A DNA stretch of 64,000 bases from Microbacterium hydrothermale (GCF_004854025.1 NZ_STGM01000002.1:124001-188000), one strand, 5' to 3'. Positions 40,858-49,833 are shown, counted from the stretch's first letter. A program made the numbers and translations. Notes: generated by a model not told the origin, from the letters alone.

Positions 40858-41265
40858 GTGGGAAAGAACTACATCGACATCGAGAACGACCACGGCGAGA
40901 CGCTGCGATACCGCAAGCACGTCAATGGTCGCGGACTCGTCGCGCACGGCGCGAAGGTCCACCCGTCGGCGCTCGTGGAGAACGGCGCTTACGTCGAACC
41001 CGGCGTGCAGATCGCGGCCGGTGTTCGAGTGGGACGCGGCGCCTGGATCGAATCCGACGCCGTCATCGGTCCGGAGGCCCGGATCGAACCGCACGCCCAC
41101 ATCTGCGCGGGAGCGGTCATCGGGGCGGGCGCGCACATCGGCGTCCGCACCCAGGTCGGCCACAACGCGCGCATCGCGGTGGGCTCGCTCATCGGCGACG
41201 ACGAGATCATCAACGACGGCGAGGCCGTCGCCACCGATCGCCGGGGCCTGCGCCTGGCGGCCTGA
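40858..41265 (+). CDS. Short left-handed beta-helix (hexapeptide-repeat) protein
   Basis: 135 residues. After a 25-residue start (GKNYIDIENDHGETLRYRKH), there are about ten [LIV]-x-x-x-x hexapeptide turns: ALVENGAYVEPGVQIAAGV, VRVGRGAWIESDAVIG and so on to RIAVGSLIGDD, with little else. Usual acyltransferases of this fold have an extra C-terminal domain and a catalytic His; neither is obvious (one His lies in HAHICAG), so it may be structural or a subunit. GTG 40858 follows GGAGGGG. It ends at a clear terminator. Function unknown. Confidence 0.7.
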   Translation: MGKNYIDIENDHGETLRYRKHVNGRGLVAHGAKVHPSALVENGAYVEPGVQIAAGVRVGRGAWIESDAVIGPEARIEPHAHICAGAVIGAGAHIGVRTQVGHNARIAVGSLIGDDEIINDGEAVATDRRGLRLAA

Positions 41266-41289
41266 CCCCCGCCCGATCGGGCATCCATC

Positions 41290-41320
41290 GACCCGCACGA
41301 CTCCCCGGAGCGTGCGGGTC
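41290..41320 (+). terminator. Rho-independent-like terminator
   Basis: GACCCGCACG (41290-41299), 11-base loop, CGTGCGGGTC (41311-41320), then TTCGTCGTCT. The perfect 10-bp stem lies 24 bases after the hexapeptide gene. Confidence 0.75.
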
Positions 41321-41417
41321 TTCGTCGTCTCGGGAGCGTTCGCGCACCGGTCGCCGTCGCGCGCCGGCCCGCGGCATCCGCCCCCTCGGCGGGCGGAGCA
41401 CTCCGCCGCGCGCGACC

Positions 41418-41807
41418 TCAGGCGAAGATCGCGAGCACGAGACCGATCAGCGGCAGCGTCCCCTGGATCGCCGCGGGACGCAGGTACTTGCTCCCCGAGG
41501 TCACCAACACGAGGGCGGCCGCGAGCATCGACCCGAGCGAGAAGATCAGCAGCGTCCGGCCCGCGACATCCCCGGTGCCGTTCGCGATCCACAGCACGAT
41601 GCCGATCGCGGCGCCGATGGCGAGGAACAGGTTGTAGAAGCCCTGGTTGTAGGCCATCGGCTTCGTGATGTCGGCCGCCCGCTGGTCGGCGATGCCGAAC
41701 ACCTTCCACGTCTTCGGCTGCGTCCACCGCACGCTCTCGAGCACGAAGATGTAGACGTGCAGCAGGGCCGCGAGCCCCGCGAAGACGAGAGCGAGAATGC
41801 CGATCAT
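41418..41807 (-). CDS. DUF1304 family membrane protein
   Basis: 129 residues, four hydrophobic segments, family-like LHVYIFVLESVRWTQP near the N-terminus and AYNQGFYNLFLAIGA in the middle, the two most conserved blocks of DUF1304. Family length is usual. Role unknown. TACGCT lies six bases before the ATG. It is divergent from the LysR-type gene with only 34 bases between the two start codons. Confidence 0.85.
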   Translation of the reverse strand: MIGILALVFAGLAALLHVYIFVLESVRWTQPKTWKVFGIADQRAADITKPMAYNQGFYNLFLAIGAAIGIVLWIANGTGDVAGRTLLIFSLGSMLAAALVLVTSGSKYLRPAAIQGTLPLIGLVLAIFA

Positions 41808-41813
41808 CCGTTC

Positions 41814-41835
41814 AGCGTAGCCGCGCGACTAGCCT
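41814..41835. promoter_or_regulatory. Back-to-back leaderless promoters
   Basis: TACGCT on the minus strand (41814-41819) and TAGCCT on the plus strand (41830-41835) are ten bases apart, each six bases from its start codon. The -35 region of each would lie over the other's start, so the two genes probably exclude each other. Confidence 0.55.
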
Positions 41836-41841
41836 GGGACC

Positions 41842-42567
41842 ATGGCGAACGGTTCGGGCTCCCGAGGGCGCGGCGGCAGTCCCTCGCGACGCGGTGGACC
41901 CGCGCACGCGGCGGCGAAAGGACGCCCACGGCCCACGCCGAAGCCCTCGCGCCGAGCCGAGCCGACGCCTCCCCCCGAACCGCGCGAGTTCCGCCTCGGC
42001 GCCGTCCCGGGTGCGACCCCGGGAAAGTGGATCGGCCTGTGGCGCGAGCGCGTCCCGCACGTGACGCTCGAGCTGCGCGAGATCGCGGTGTCGTCGCAGC
42101 GCGACGCGCTGACCGAAGTCGACGCCGCTCTCGTGCGCCTGCCCCTGGCGGCCCCCGACGACGCGCACGTGATCGAGCTCTACGACGAGCTCCCCGTGGT
42201 GGTGATGGCCGCCGAGTCGCACCTCGCGGCGGCCGACGAACTGACCCTGGCCGACCTCGCGGGCGAGGTCGTGATCGTCCCCGTCGACGACGTGCTGAAG
42301 GTGCAGGTGCCGGATGCCGCGCCCCCGGCCTTCTCGTCCCCCCTCGACACCGCGGAGGCCATCGCGACCGTCGCCGCGGGCATCGGGGTCGTGATCGTGC
42401 CGATGTCCCTCGCCCGGGCGCACCAGCGGCGCGACGTCGAGCATCGCGTCCTCACCGACGGCCCCCGCTCCACCGTCGCCCTCGCGTGGTTGCGCGATCG
42501 CACCACCGACGACGTCGAGACGTTCGTCGGCATCGTGCGCGGCCGGACGGCCCGCTCCTCGCGCTGA
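41842..42567 (+). CDS. LysR-type substrate-binding domain without HTH
   Basis: 241 residues. From residue 50 the sequence is the LysR effector domain: FRLGAVPGATPGKWIGLWRE, ALVRLPLAAPDDAHVIELYDELPVVVMAAESHLA, LADLAGEVVIVPVD, IATVAAGIGVVIVPMSLA. The usual N-terminal winged helix is absent; instead residues 1-48 are basic and low-complexity (GSRGRGGSPSRRGG, PRPTPKPSRR), so DNA contact, if any, is non-specific. TAGCCT is six bases before the ATG. It may be a small-molecule sensor acting on a partner; divergent from DUF1304. Confidence 0.75.
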   Translation: MANGSGSRGRGGSPSRRGGPAHAAAKGRPRPTPKPSRRAEPTPPPEPREFRLGAVPGATPGKWIGLWRERVPHVTLELREIAVSSQRDALTEVDAALVRLPLAAPDDAHVIELYDELPVVVMAAESHLAAADELTLADLAGEVVIVPVDDVLKVQVPDAAPPAFSSPLDTAEAIATVAAGIGVVIVPMSLARAHQRRDVEHRVLTDGPRSTVALAWLRDRTTDDVETFVGIVRGRTARSSR

Positions 42568-42765
42568 GGGACCTCTTCCGCCTCCTCCTCCACCCCGGCG
42601 CGGGCTCCCCGCCGCGTCGTCGCTCGTGCGCGATCCGTTCCGCCCTCCGTCGCCCGGAGTTCACGCGGCGCGCTCCGCGCGGTCATGAGAGCCCCATAGG
42701 TTCGCTCCGTCTCACGCCGCGGCACAGCCCGCCGGCACTCCCGAGAGATCCGAGAGGAACCCCCC

Positions 42766-43905
42766 ATGTCATTCCCGAGCTTCTCCGCCGGTCGCCCGAT
42801 CGCCGGGATCGCCCTCGTCACGGTCGCGGCCCTCGCCCTCGCCGGGTGCGCGGGCGGCAGCACGGCCTCCCCCGCCGACGGCGGGACGGATGCCGCGACC
42901 GCGACGAGCCTCGCCGACTTCGGCGCCCTGGCCGACCTCGAGACCGCGGCGAAGGCCGAGGGCCAGCTGAACGTGATCGCGCTCCCGCGCACGTGGGCCA
43001 ACTACGGGGAGATCCTAGACCTCTTCGCGCAGCGCTACCCCGAGATCACCGTCAACGAGCAGTCCCCCGACGTCTCCAGCGCCGAGGAGATCCAGGCGGC
43101 GACGGCCAACGAGGGCCTCGACACCGCGCCCGACGTCTTCGACCTGGGACTGGCGGTCGCCCTGCAGAACACCGACCGGTTCGCCGCGTACAAGGTCGAG
43201 ACCTTCGACGAGATCCCCGACGCGCTGAAGGAGCCCTCGGGGCTGTTCGTCGGCGACTACGGCGGGTACATGTCGATCGGATACGACTCGGCGCGCTTCC
43301 CCGCCCCGACCCAGCTGAGCGACCTGCTCAAGCCCGCGTACAAGGGCGCCGTCGCGATCAACGGCGACCCGACGCAGGCGGGCTCGGCGTTCGCCGCCGT
43401 GGGCCTGGCGACCGTGCAGAACGACGGCACGCTCGACGACTTCACGCCCGGAATCGACTTCTTCGGCGAGCTCAACGCGGCCGGCAACTTCCTCAAGGTC
43501 GACCCCACCGACGCCACGATCGCGAGCGGCGAGACCCCGGTCGTCTTCGACTGGGACTACCTCAACGCCGCGCAGGCCTCCGCCGTCCCCACGTGGAAGA
43601 CCGTGGTGCTGCCGGGCACGGGCTACGCCGGGTACTACAACCAGGCGATTAACAAGGACGCCCCGCACCCCGCGGCGGCGCGCCTGTGGCAGGAGTTCCT
43701 CTACAGCGACGAGGTGCAGAACCTCTGGCTCAAGGGCGGAGCGCGCCCGGCCCGCATGGAGGCGATGACCTCCGCCGGGACGATCGACGAAGCCCTCGCC
43801 CAGGCGCTGCCGACCGCCCCCGCCGACACCGTCGTCCCGACGGAGCAGCAGTCGACCACGGCCGGCGAGACCCTCGGACAGAAGTGGGCGACGGCGGTCC
43901 AGTGA
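42766..43905 (+). CDS. ABC transporter substrate-binding lipoprotein
   Basis: 379 residues. Type II signal peptide with lipobox LAGC, lipidated Cys28, then an Ala/Asp/Thr linker and a type-II periplasmic binding fold: EGQLNVIALPRTWANYGEILDLF, TAPDVFDLGLAVALQ, GYMSIGYDSARFPAPTQLSDLLKPAYKG, a sequence pattern of the polyamine/phosphonate/iron-type binding proteins. First of four coupled genes. A leader of about 60 bases and TAGGTT near 42700 could be the promoter; RBS AGAGGAA. Ligand unknown. Confidence 0.88.
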   Translation: MSFPSFSAGRPIAGIALVTVAALALAGCAGGSTASPADGGTDAATATSLADFGALADLETAAKAEGQLNVIALPRTWANYGEILDLFAQRYPEITVNEQSPDVSSAEEIQAATANEGLDTAPDVFDLGLAVALQNTDRFAAYKVETFDEIPDALKEPSGLFVGDYGGYMSIGYDSARFPAPTQLSDLLKPAYKGAVAINGDPTQAGSAFAAVGLATVQNDGTLDDFTPGIDFFGELNAAGNFLKVDPTDATIASGETPVVFDWDYLNAAQASAVPTWKTVVLPGTGYAGYYNQAINKDAPHPAAARLWQEFLYSDEVQNLWLKGGARPARMEAMTSAGTIDEALAQALPTAPADTVVPTEQQSTTAGETLGQKWATAVQ

Positions 43906-44819
43906 CGGTCCTCGACCAGGTCGTCGCCCCCGCGGTGCCGGAGCCGTCCGCTCCGGCACCGCGGGGCGCGGCGCGTCGCGGGTGGAGCGCGGTCGGCCTG
44001 CTGCCGTTCGTCCTCTACATCGCGCTCTTCCTCGCCCTGCCGACGGTCCTCGCGATCGCCTCCGGGTTCGTCGACAAGGCGGGGGTGTTCACGCTCGACA
44101 ACGTCGCCGCCCTCGGCGACCCGCTGGTGCTCTCGACGTTCGCGAACTCCGCGGTGCTGTCACTCGTGACGTCGGCGGTGGGAGCGGTCGTCGGCGCGCT
44201 GGTGTGCTGGGCGATGCTGGGCCTCCCCGAGTCGGGCGCGGTGCGCACGGCTGTCGACGCGGCATCCGGAGTCCTCGCCCAGTTCGGCGGGGTGATGCTC
44301 GCCTTCGTGCTCATCGCCGCGATCGGCGCGAAGGGCGTCGTGACCGTGGCACTGGCCGAGCTCACCGGGATCTCTCTGTACGAGAACGGGATGTGGCTCT
44401 ACGACCTGCCCGGGGTCGCCGTAGCCTACCTGCTGTTCCAGGTGCCGCTCATGATCATCACGTTCATGCCGGCCCTCGCCGCGCTCAAGCCGCAGTGGAT
44501 GGAGGCGCACCTGACCCTCGGCGGCACGCGCGCCGGGTTCTGGCGTCAGGTCGGGATGCCGGTGCTCGCGCCGTCGTTCCTCGCGAGCCTGCTGCTGCTG
44601 TTCGCGAACGCCTTCTCGTCGTACGCGACGGCCGCGGCCCTGGCCAGCCAGGGTTCGCAGATCGTGCCGCTGCAGATCCGCTCGGCGCTGACGAGCGAGA
44701 CGGTCCTGGGGCGGGAGAACCTCGCCGGAGCCCTCGCCCTGGGCATGATCGTCGTCGTCGCCCTCGCGATGACGCTGTACTCCCTCGTGCAGAGGCGCGC
44801 GTCGAGGTGGCGGTCGTGA
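43902..44819 (+). CDS. ABC transporter permease, first subunit
   Basis: 305 residues. Short Pro/Ala-rich cytoplasmic start, then about six membrane helices; the EAA-like loop before the last helices reads AHLTLGGTRAGFWRQVGMPVL. GTG at 43902 overlaps the binding-protein stop by 4 bases (GTGA). Pairs with the second permease at 44816. The usual EAA sequence is EAAxxxGAS; here LGGTRAGFWRQ keeps the G and the aromatic position. Confidence 0.88.
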   Translation: MTVLDQVVAPAVPEPSAPAPRGAARRGWSAVGLLPFVLYIALFLALPTVLAIASGFVDKAGVFTLDNVAALGDPLVLSTFANSAVLSLVTSAVGAVVGALVCWAMLGLPESGAVRTAVDAASGVLAQFGGVMLAFVLIAAIGAKGVVTVALAELTGISLYENGMWLYDLPGVAVAYLLFQVPLMIITFMPALAALKPQWMEAHLTLGGTRAGFWRQVGMPVLAPSFLASLLLLFANAFSSYATAAALASQGSQIVPLQIRSALTSETVLGRENLAGALALGMIVVVALAMTLYSLVQRRASRWRS

Positions 44820-45619
44820 ACCCCCTCGCTCCCCCGCGCGCGGCGCGCTGGATCATCGGCGTCGTCGTGACCGCCGTCGTCGCTGTGCCCTTCGTCGCGA
44901 CGCTGCTGTTCACGCTCGCGCCCGCGCCCGGCGGCTCGGGCCTGTCGCTGACGCACTGGGCCGGGATCTTCGACCCCGCGAACGCGGCGAAGTACCGTCC
45001 GATCTGGACGGGCCTGGGCAACTCGCTCGTGCTCGCCGCCGTGACCGTGGCCCTGGTGCTGTGCCTGTTCACCCCGACGATGGTGCTCGTCGCCCTCGCG
45101 TTCCCCCGACTGCGTCGGGTGTTCGAGTTCGTCGCCCTGCTGCCGATCTCGCTCCCCGCGATCGTGCTCGTGGTGGGTCTCACGCCGATCTACCTGCAGA
45201 TCGGCCGCACCCTCGGAACCGGGGCGTGGACGCTCGCCTTCGCCTACGGCATCCTCGTCCTCCCGTTCGCCTACCGCTCGATCCAGGCCTCGATCGACGC
45301 GATCGACGTCACGACCCTGGCCGAGGCGGCGCGCACGCTCGGCGCGGGATGGGGCGCCGTGCTCTTGCGCGTGATCCTGCCCAACCTGCGGTCGGGCCTG
45401 CTCGCGGCCTCGCTCATCTCGGTGGCGGTCGTGCTCGGCGAGTTCACCATCGCGTCGCTGCTCAACCGGCAGACGCTGCAGACCGCGCTGCTCGTCGTCA
45501 ACAAGCAGGACGGCTGGGTCGCCGCCATCTTCACGCTGCTGGCACTCGCGTTCGCGTTCGTGCTGCTGCTCGTCATCGGCCGCGTCGGACGCATCGGCGC
45601 CGGAAGGAAGACCTCATGA
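44816..45619 (+). CDS. ABC transporter permease, second subunit
   Basis: 267 residues, about six membrane helices. EAA loop TLAEAARTLGAGWGAVLLRVILPNL is a good match to binding-protein-dependent permeases. GTG at 44816 overlaps the previous stop by 4 bases. Forms a heterodimer channel with the first permease. Confidence 0.9.
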   Translation: MNPLAPPRAARWIIGVVVTAVVAVPFVATLLFTLAPAPGGSGLSLTHWAGIFDPANAAKYRPIWTGLGNSLVLAAVTVALVLCLFTPTMVLVALAFPRLRRVFEFVALLPISLPAIVLVVGLTPIYLQIGRTLGTGAWTLAFAYGILVLPFAYRSIQASIDAIDVTTLAEAARTLGAGWGAVLLRVILPNLRSGLLAASLISVAVVLGEFTIASLLNRQTLQTALLVVNKQDGWVAAIFTLLALAFAFVLLLVIGRVGRIGAGRKTS

Positions 45620-46725
45620 CCACCGCCGACTCCCCGATCCGCGCGCTCCCCGACACCGCCGCGAACGCCCTGCTGAGCGGCGGACGCGAGAGCGCCGGCG
45701 TGCAGCTGCGCGGTGTCGTGAAGGACTACGGCACGACCCGCGTGCTTCACGGCGTCGATCTCGACGTCGCCCCCGGGGAGTTCGTCTCGCTGCTCGGGCC
45801 CTCGGGCTGCGGCAAGACGACGGCACTGCGCGTCATCGCCGGTCTCGAGAGCGCGAGCGGAGGCGACGTGCGCATCGGCGGACGCGACGTCTCGACCGTG
45901 CCGACGAACAAGCGCGACATCGGCATGGTGTTCCAGTCGTACTCCCTCTTCCCCCACCTGCGCGTTCTCGACAACGCCGCCTTCGGCCTGCGGCGCCGAG
46001 GGGTCGGCACCGCGCAGGCGCGGCGACGCGCGGGCGACGCCCTCGATCTGGTGGGGCTCGGGCATCTGGCCGATCGCTACGCGCACCAGCTCTCCGGGGG
46101 CCAGCAGCAGCGCGTCGCCCTCGCTCGCGCGTTGGTGACCGAGCCGCGCGTGCTCCTGCTCGACGAGCCCCTGTCGGCCCTGGATGCCAAGGTGCGCGTG
46201 CAACTGCGCGACGAGATCCGCCGCATCCAGCTGCGCCTGGGGACGACCACCGTCTTCGTCACCCACGATCAGGAGGAGGCCCTCGCGGTCTCCGACCGCG
46301 TCGCGGTGATGGGCGCCGGCCGCATCCTACAGGTCGGGAGTCCCGAAGACCTCTACCTGCGCCCGGCCGACGCCGAGGTGGCGGCGTTCGTCGGCGCGTC
46401 GAGCCTGGTCCCGGGCGTCGTCGCCGGCGGGACGGTCGAGGTGTGGGGCCGACGCCTTCCCCTCATCGCGCCGGCGCCGGACGGGGCGTGCGAGGTGTTC
46501 GTGCGACCGGAGAACATCCGACTCGTCGGAGCGGGCGAGGACGGCGTCGCGGGCGTCGTGGAGCAGAGCACGTTCCTCGGCAGCACCCGCCGTTCGTCGC
46601 TGACGACCGAGGACGGCTCGCGCGTGGACGTGCAGCACGGGGCCGACCTCGCGCTGACCGTGGGCGAACGCGTGCGGGTACGGCTGGACGACGTCGCGGT
46701 GCTCACGCGCCCGGTCGCCGGCTGA
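45616..46725 (+). CDS. ABC transporter ATP-binding protein (PotA/FbpC type)
   Basis: 369 residues. Walker A GPSGCGKTT, Q-loop MVFQSYSLFPH, signature LSGGQQQRVALARALV, Walker B VLLLDEPLSALD, H-loop VTHDQEEAL, then a C-terminal beta-rich TOBE-like domain (VEVWGRRLPLIAP ... VFVRPENIRLVGAGE). ATGA overlap with the permease. The four genes make one importer; the TOBE domain and binding-protein type fit polyamine, iron or phosphonate uptake. Confidence 0.92.
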   Translation: MTTADSPIRALPDTAANALLSGGRESAGVQLRGVVKDYGTTRVLHGVDLDVAPGEFVSLLGPSGCGKTTALRVIAGLESASGGDVRIGGRDVSTVPTNKRDIGMVFQSYSLFPHLRVLDNAAFGLRRRGVGTAQARRRAGDALDLVGLGHLADRYAHQLSGGQQQRVALARALVTEPRVLLLDEPLSALDAKVRVQLRDEIRRIQLRLGTTTVFVTHDQEEALAVSDRVAVMGAGRILQVGSPEDLYLRPADAEVAAFVGASSLVPGVVAGGTVEVWGRRLPLIAPAPDGACEVFVRPENIRLVGAGEDGVAGVVEQSTFLGSTRRSSLTTEDGSRVDVQHGADLALTVGERVRVRLDDVAVLTRPVAG

Positions 46726-46764
46726 GGGGTCGCGCGGGCGGCATCCTGTCGCCTCCCCGCCACC

Positions 46765-46791
46765 GGGGCGGGACGGTCGATGCCCCGCCCC
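46765..46791 (+). terminator. Hairpin after the ABC operon
   Basis: GGGGCGGG (46765-46772), 11-base loop, CCCGCCCC (46784-46791), 40 bases past the ATPase stop. Likely terminator; no T-tract. Confidence 0.5.
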
Positions 46792-46864
46792 GAGCGATCC
46801 GCGCGCCGTGTCGCCGTGTGTCCCCTCCGGCGCGGTCTCGGCGGGACGCGCATAGAATCCCTGA

Positions 46865-47593
46865 GTGACCGCCCCCCTCCTGTACGTCTGCGCGCGCCCT
46901 CAGCGGGTCGCGGCGGTGGCGGAGTGGGCGTCGTTCCGCGACGGGTTGGGGGTTCGCGACGACGAGCTCGTGCACCACGACCTCGTGCGCGAGCCGCTCC
47001 CGGCCGACCTCGACCGGTTCGCCGCGGTGGTCGTGGGAGGCAGCCCGTTCAACGTCACCGACCCCGACAAGACCGACGAGCAGCGCCGCCTCGAGCGTGA
47101 CCTCGAGCGCCTCGCCGCCGCCGCGATCGAGGGCCGCACGAGCGCCCTGTTCACATGCTTCGGGATCGGCGTCGTCACGCGCCTGCTCGGCGGCGAGGTC
47201 ACCCTCGACCACGCCGAGGGCACCGGCCCGGCCGACATCTCGCTCACCGACGCCGGTCGAGAGGACGAGCTCTTCGGCATCCTCCACCCGCGGTTCGAGG
47301 CGCTCACCGCCCACAAGGAGGGCACCGCGAGCGTTCCGCCGGGCGCGACGCTCCTGGCCGAGAACGCCGACTGCCCCGTGCAGGCGTATCGGGCCGGCCG
47401 GGCGCTGTGGGCGACGCAGTTCCACCCCGAGCCGACCGCCGAGGCCTTCGTCGAGCGCATGACTGTGTACCGGGATGCCGGATACTTCGACGCCGACGCC
47501 TTCGACGAGGTCTCCGCGCACGTGCGCACGGCCTCGGTCGAGCAGCCCACGCTGCTGCTGCGGTCGTTCGCCGCGCGCGCCGTCACCGCCTGA
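46865..47593 (+). CDS. Class I glutamine amidotransferase
   Basis: 242 residues. Nucleophile Cys98 in LFTCFGIGVVT (usual GxCxGxQ, here without the leading Gly and final Gln), oxyanion-type VVVGGSPFNV near 57-66, and the His-Glu pair in ATQFHPEPT. Family members are GMP-synthase-like amidotransferases of unknown acceptor. GTG 46865 has TAGAAT (46853-46858) six bases upstream. Confidence 0.82.
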   Translation: MTAPLLYVCARPQRVAAVAEWASFRDGLGVRDDELVHHDLVREPLPADLDRFAAVVVGGSPFNVTDPDKTDEQRRLERDLERLAAAAIEGRTSALFTCFGIGVVTRLLGGEVTLDHAEGTGPADISLTDAGREDELFGILHPRFEALTAHKEGTASVPPGATLLAENADCPVQAYRAGRALWATQFHPEPTAEAFVERMTVYRDAGYFDADAFDEVSAHVRTASVEQPTLLLRSFAARAVTA

Positions 47594-47674
47594 CCCGGCG
47601 CCCCGCGCGGGCAGAGGTCGAGAGGATGTCAAGCCTCCTGCGCCGATTTACCTAGCTTTTCTAGTCTTCTGGGT

Positions 47675-48490
47675 ATGAACGCAACAGCTCAGTGGCGGGG
47701 CGCCGACCTCGCGCGCCAGATCGTCGTCCTCTCCGCGGTGTCGTTCATGCTCATCGCGGCCGTGATCGGCGCGGGCGCCTTCGGAAACTCCGCCGTCCAG
47801 GACCAGCAGGGCGGTGCTCTCGACACCAACGGGTCGTACCTGGCCCCGGCCGGTCCAGCCTTCTCGATCTGGTCGATCATCTACCTCGGCCTGATCGTCT
47901 ACGCGATCTGGCAGGCCCTCCCCCGCCAGCGCACGAACCCGCGCCAGCGCGCGCTCGGCTGGCTCATCGCGCTCACGATGACCCTCAACGGTCTCTGGCT
48001 CGTCGCGGCGCGCTTCGGCACCCTCTTCCTCACCGTCGTCGTGATCGTGCTGCTGCTCGCCGCCCTCGGCTGGACCTTCCGCGTCGCCGTCGCCACGCGC
48101 GAACCGCGCGGCGGAGTCGTCGACTCCGTGCTCATCGACGGCGTCACGGGCCTGCACCTCGGCTGGGTGACCCTCGCCACCGTCGCCAACACCGCCGCGT
48201 GGCTCACCACCGTGGTCCCCGCCGAGTGGGAGAACGCGGCGGACGCGATCGGCATCGCCGTGCTGATCGTCGTGGCGCTCATCGGGCTCGCGATCGCGTG
48301 GCGCAGCGCGTGGCGCGTGGCCCCCGCCCTCGCCCTCGCCTGGGGCCTCAGCTGGTTGGCGGTCGAACGCTTCGGCGGGGAGCCGCAGAGCGCCCCGATC
48401 GGGGTGACGGCGATCATCGTCGCCGTCGTCGTGCTCCTGCCCCCGGCGATCGTCAGCGTGCTGCGCCTGGTGCGCCCGAGCGTCGACTGA
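47675..48490 (+). CDS. TspO/MBR-like tryptophan-rich membrane protein
   Basis: 271 residues, about seven to eight membrane helices. SYLAPAGPAFSIWSIIYLGLIVYAIWQ near residue 50 is the most TspO-like part, and ALTMTLNGLWLVAARFG the next. Larger than classical TspO (~160), as in a group of actinobacterial tryptophan-rich sensory proteins. Role in porphyrin or redox sensing is only inferred. TAGTCT is seven bases before the ATG, in a short AT-rich stretch. Confidence 0.75.
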   Translation: MNATAQWRGADLARQIVVLSAVSFMLIAAVIGAGAFGNSAVQDQQGGALDTNGSYLAPAGPAFSIWSIIYLGLIVYAIWQALPRQRTNPRQRALGWLIALTMTLNGLWLVAARFGTLFLTVVVIVLLLAALGWTFRVAVATREPRGGVVDSVLIDGVTGLHLGWVTLATVANTAAWLTTVVPAEWENAADAIGIAVLIVVALIGLAIAWRSAWRVAPALALAWGLSWLAVERFGGEPQSAPIGVTAIIVAVVVLLPPAIVSVLRLVRPSVD

Positions 48491-48594
48491 TCGTTGGCGG
48501 GCGGGTCCGAGGGGCACGGGCCGTCCGCCTAACCCTCCGGCGCTCGACGCACAAGAGCATCGGATGCCGCAGCCGTCGGTGGTCTGATCGGGAC

Positions 48595-49635
48595 GTGGAT
48601 TCGTTGCCCTTCGCCCTGCTCGTCGCCATCTTCGTCGCTGCCGCCGCGGTCGTCTGGATCGCCGGCATCCAGCTGTCGAAGGCGACCGACGTCCTCGACG
48701 CGCGGCTGCACCTGGGCAGCGCTCTGGGCGGGCTCATCGTCCTCGCGGTGGCGACGAACCTGCCCGAGATCGCCATCACCGTCTCGGCGGCGGTGGCGGG
48801 GAACCTGGAAGTCGCCGTCGGCAACATCCTCGGCGGCATCGCCCTCCAGACGGTCGTGCTGGTCGTCCTCGACGCGTTCGGCAAACGCGGGCGCGGCGTG
48901 AAGCCGCTCACCTACCGCGCCGCCTCGCTCACCCTCGTGCTCGAGGGGCTGGTCGTGGTGGCCGTGCTCGCGGTCGTGATCGCCGGAAGTCAGTTGCCCG
49001 ACGGTCTCGAGGTGCTGCGGCTGACGCCCGACGTGGTCCTCATCGCCGCCCTGTGGATCGTCGGGCTGGTGCTGGTGCAACGCGCCGGAAAGCACCTGCC
49101 CTGGCACGAGGACGGTCGCGCCCCCGATGCGAGCCCGAAGCCCGCTCCCGCGAAGAAGAAGATGAGCACGAAGAAGGCCGTGGTGGTGTTCTCGATCTCG
49201 GCGCTGGCCACCCTCGTCGCCGGCGTCGTGCTCGAGCGGACCGGTGACGCCGCCTCGTCGCAGATCGGCCTCTCGGGCGTGCTCTTCGGTGCGACGGTCC
49301 TCGCACTGGCGACGTCGCTGCCCGAGATCTCGACCGGTCTCCAGGCCATCCGCCAGGGGGACGACAGCCTGGCCATCAGCGACATCTTCGGCGGGAACGC
49401 CTTCCTTCCCGTGCTCTTCCTCCTGGCGACGGTGATCTCCGGATCGGCGGTGCTCCCCCGCGCGAACGGGGCTGACATCTACCTCACGGCTCTCGCCGCG
49501 CTGCTGACCCTGGTCTACGTGGTCGGCCTGATCTTCCGCCCGCAGCGACGCATCGCCGGCATGGGGGTGGACTCGCTCGTGGTCCTCGTGCTCTACGCCG
49601 TGGGGGTCGGCGGGCTCTTCGCGATCTCGGGGTGA
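48595..49635 (+). CDS. Sodium/calcium exchanger-like membrane protein (CaCA family)
   Basis: 346 residues, about ten helices in two homologous halves, each with the alpha-repeat motif: VLAVATNLPEI with VGNILGGIALQ in half 1, VLALATSLPEIS with SDIFGGNAFLP in half 2; the conserved Glu of PE is the ion ligand. The loop between halves is lysine-rich (PKPAPAKKKMSTKK). Exchanges cations for Na+ or H+. GTG at 48595 chosen; a TTG at 48604 is also possible. Confidence 0.85.
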   Translation: MDSLPFALLVAIFVAAAAVVWIAGIQLSKATDVLDARLHLGSALGGLIVLAVATNLPEIAITVSAAVAGNLEVAVGNILGGIALQTVVLVVLDAFGKRGRGVKPLTYRAASLTLVLEGLVVVAVLAVVIAGSQLPDGLEVLRLTPDVVLIAALWIVGLVLVQRAGKHLPWHEDGRAPDASPKPAPAKKKMSTKKAVVVFSISALATLVAGVVLERTGDAASSQIGLSGVLFGATVLALATSLPEISTGLQAIRQGDDSLAISDIFGGNAFLPVLFLLATVISGSAVLPRANGADIYLTALAALLTLVYVVGLIFRPQRRIAGMGVDSLVVLVLYAVGVGGLFAISG

Positions 49636-49647
49636 GGACGACCGCCC

Positions 49648-49833
49648 TCAGCCGCGACCGAGGTCGATCTGCCGCTGGATCTCCTCGCGCGCGCGACCGA
49701 GCTCGCTGTCGGGACGGTGGCGGGGCGCGCCCCATCCTCCGCCGGAGCGGTTGACCGCGAGGGCGACAAGGAAGGCGACCGCGAGCACCAGAAGGCCTCC
49801 GGTCGAGACGGCGGCGACGAGTCCGGCAGTCAT
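49648..49833 (-). CDS. 61-residue single-span membrane protein
   Basis: Begins MTAGLVAAVST, then one hydrophobic helix (about 10-30), then a polar tail with a heptad-like helix (DSELGRAREEIQRQIDLGRG). A very strong AAGGAGG four bases before ATG 49833 supports it as real. No family is recognised. It follows the alpha-galactosidase stop by 62 bases on the same strand. Confidence 0.65.
   Translation of the reverse strand: MTAGLVAAVSTGGLLVLAVAFLVALAVNRSGGGWGAPRHRPDSELGRAREEIQRQIDLGRG

Noticed and set aside
42694-42710. DtxR-like iron box (TAGGTTCGC) before the ABC importer
   Set aside because: Only one half-site matches; the second half is absent, so iron control is not supported.
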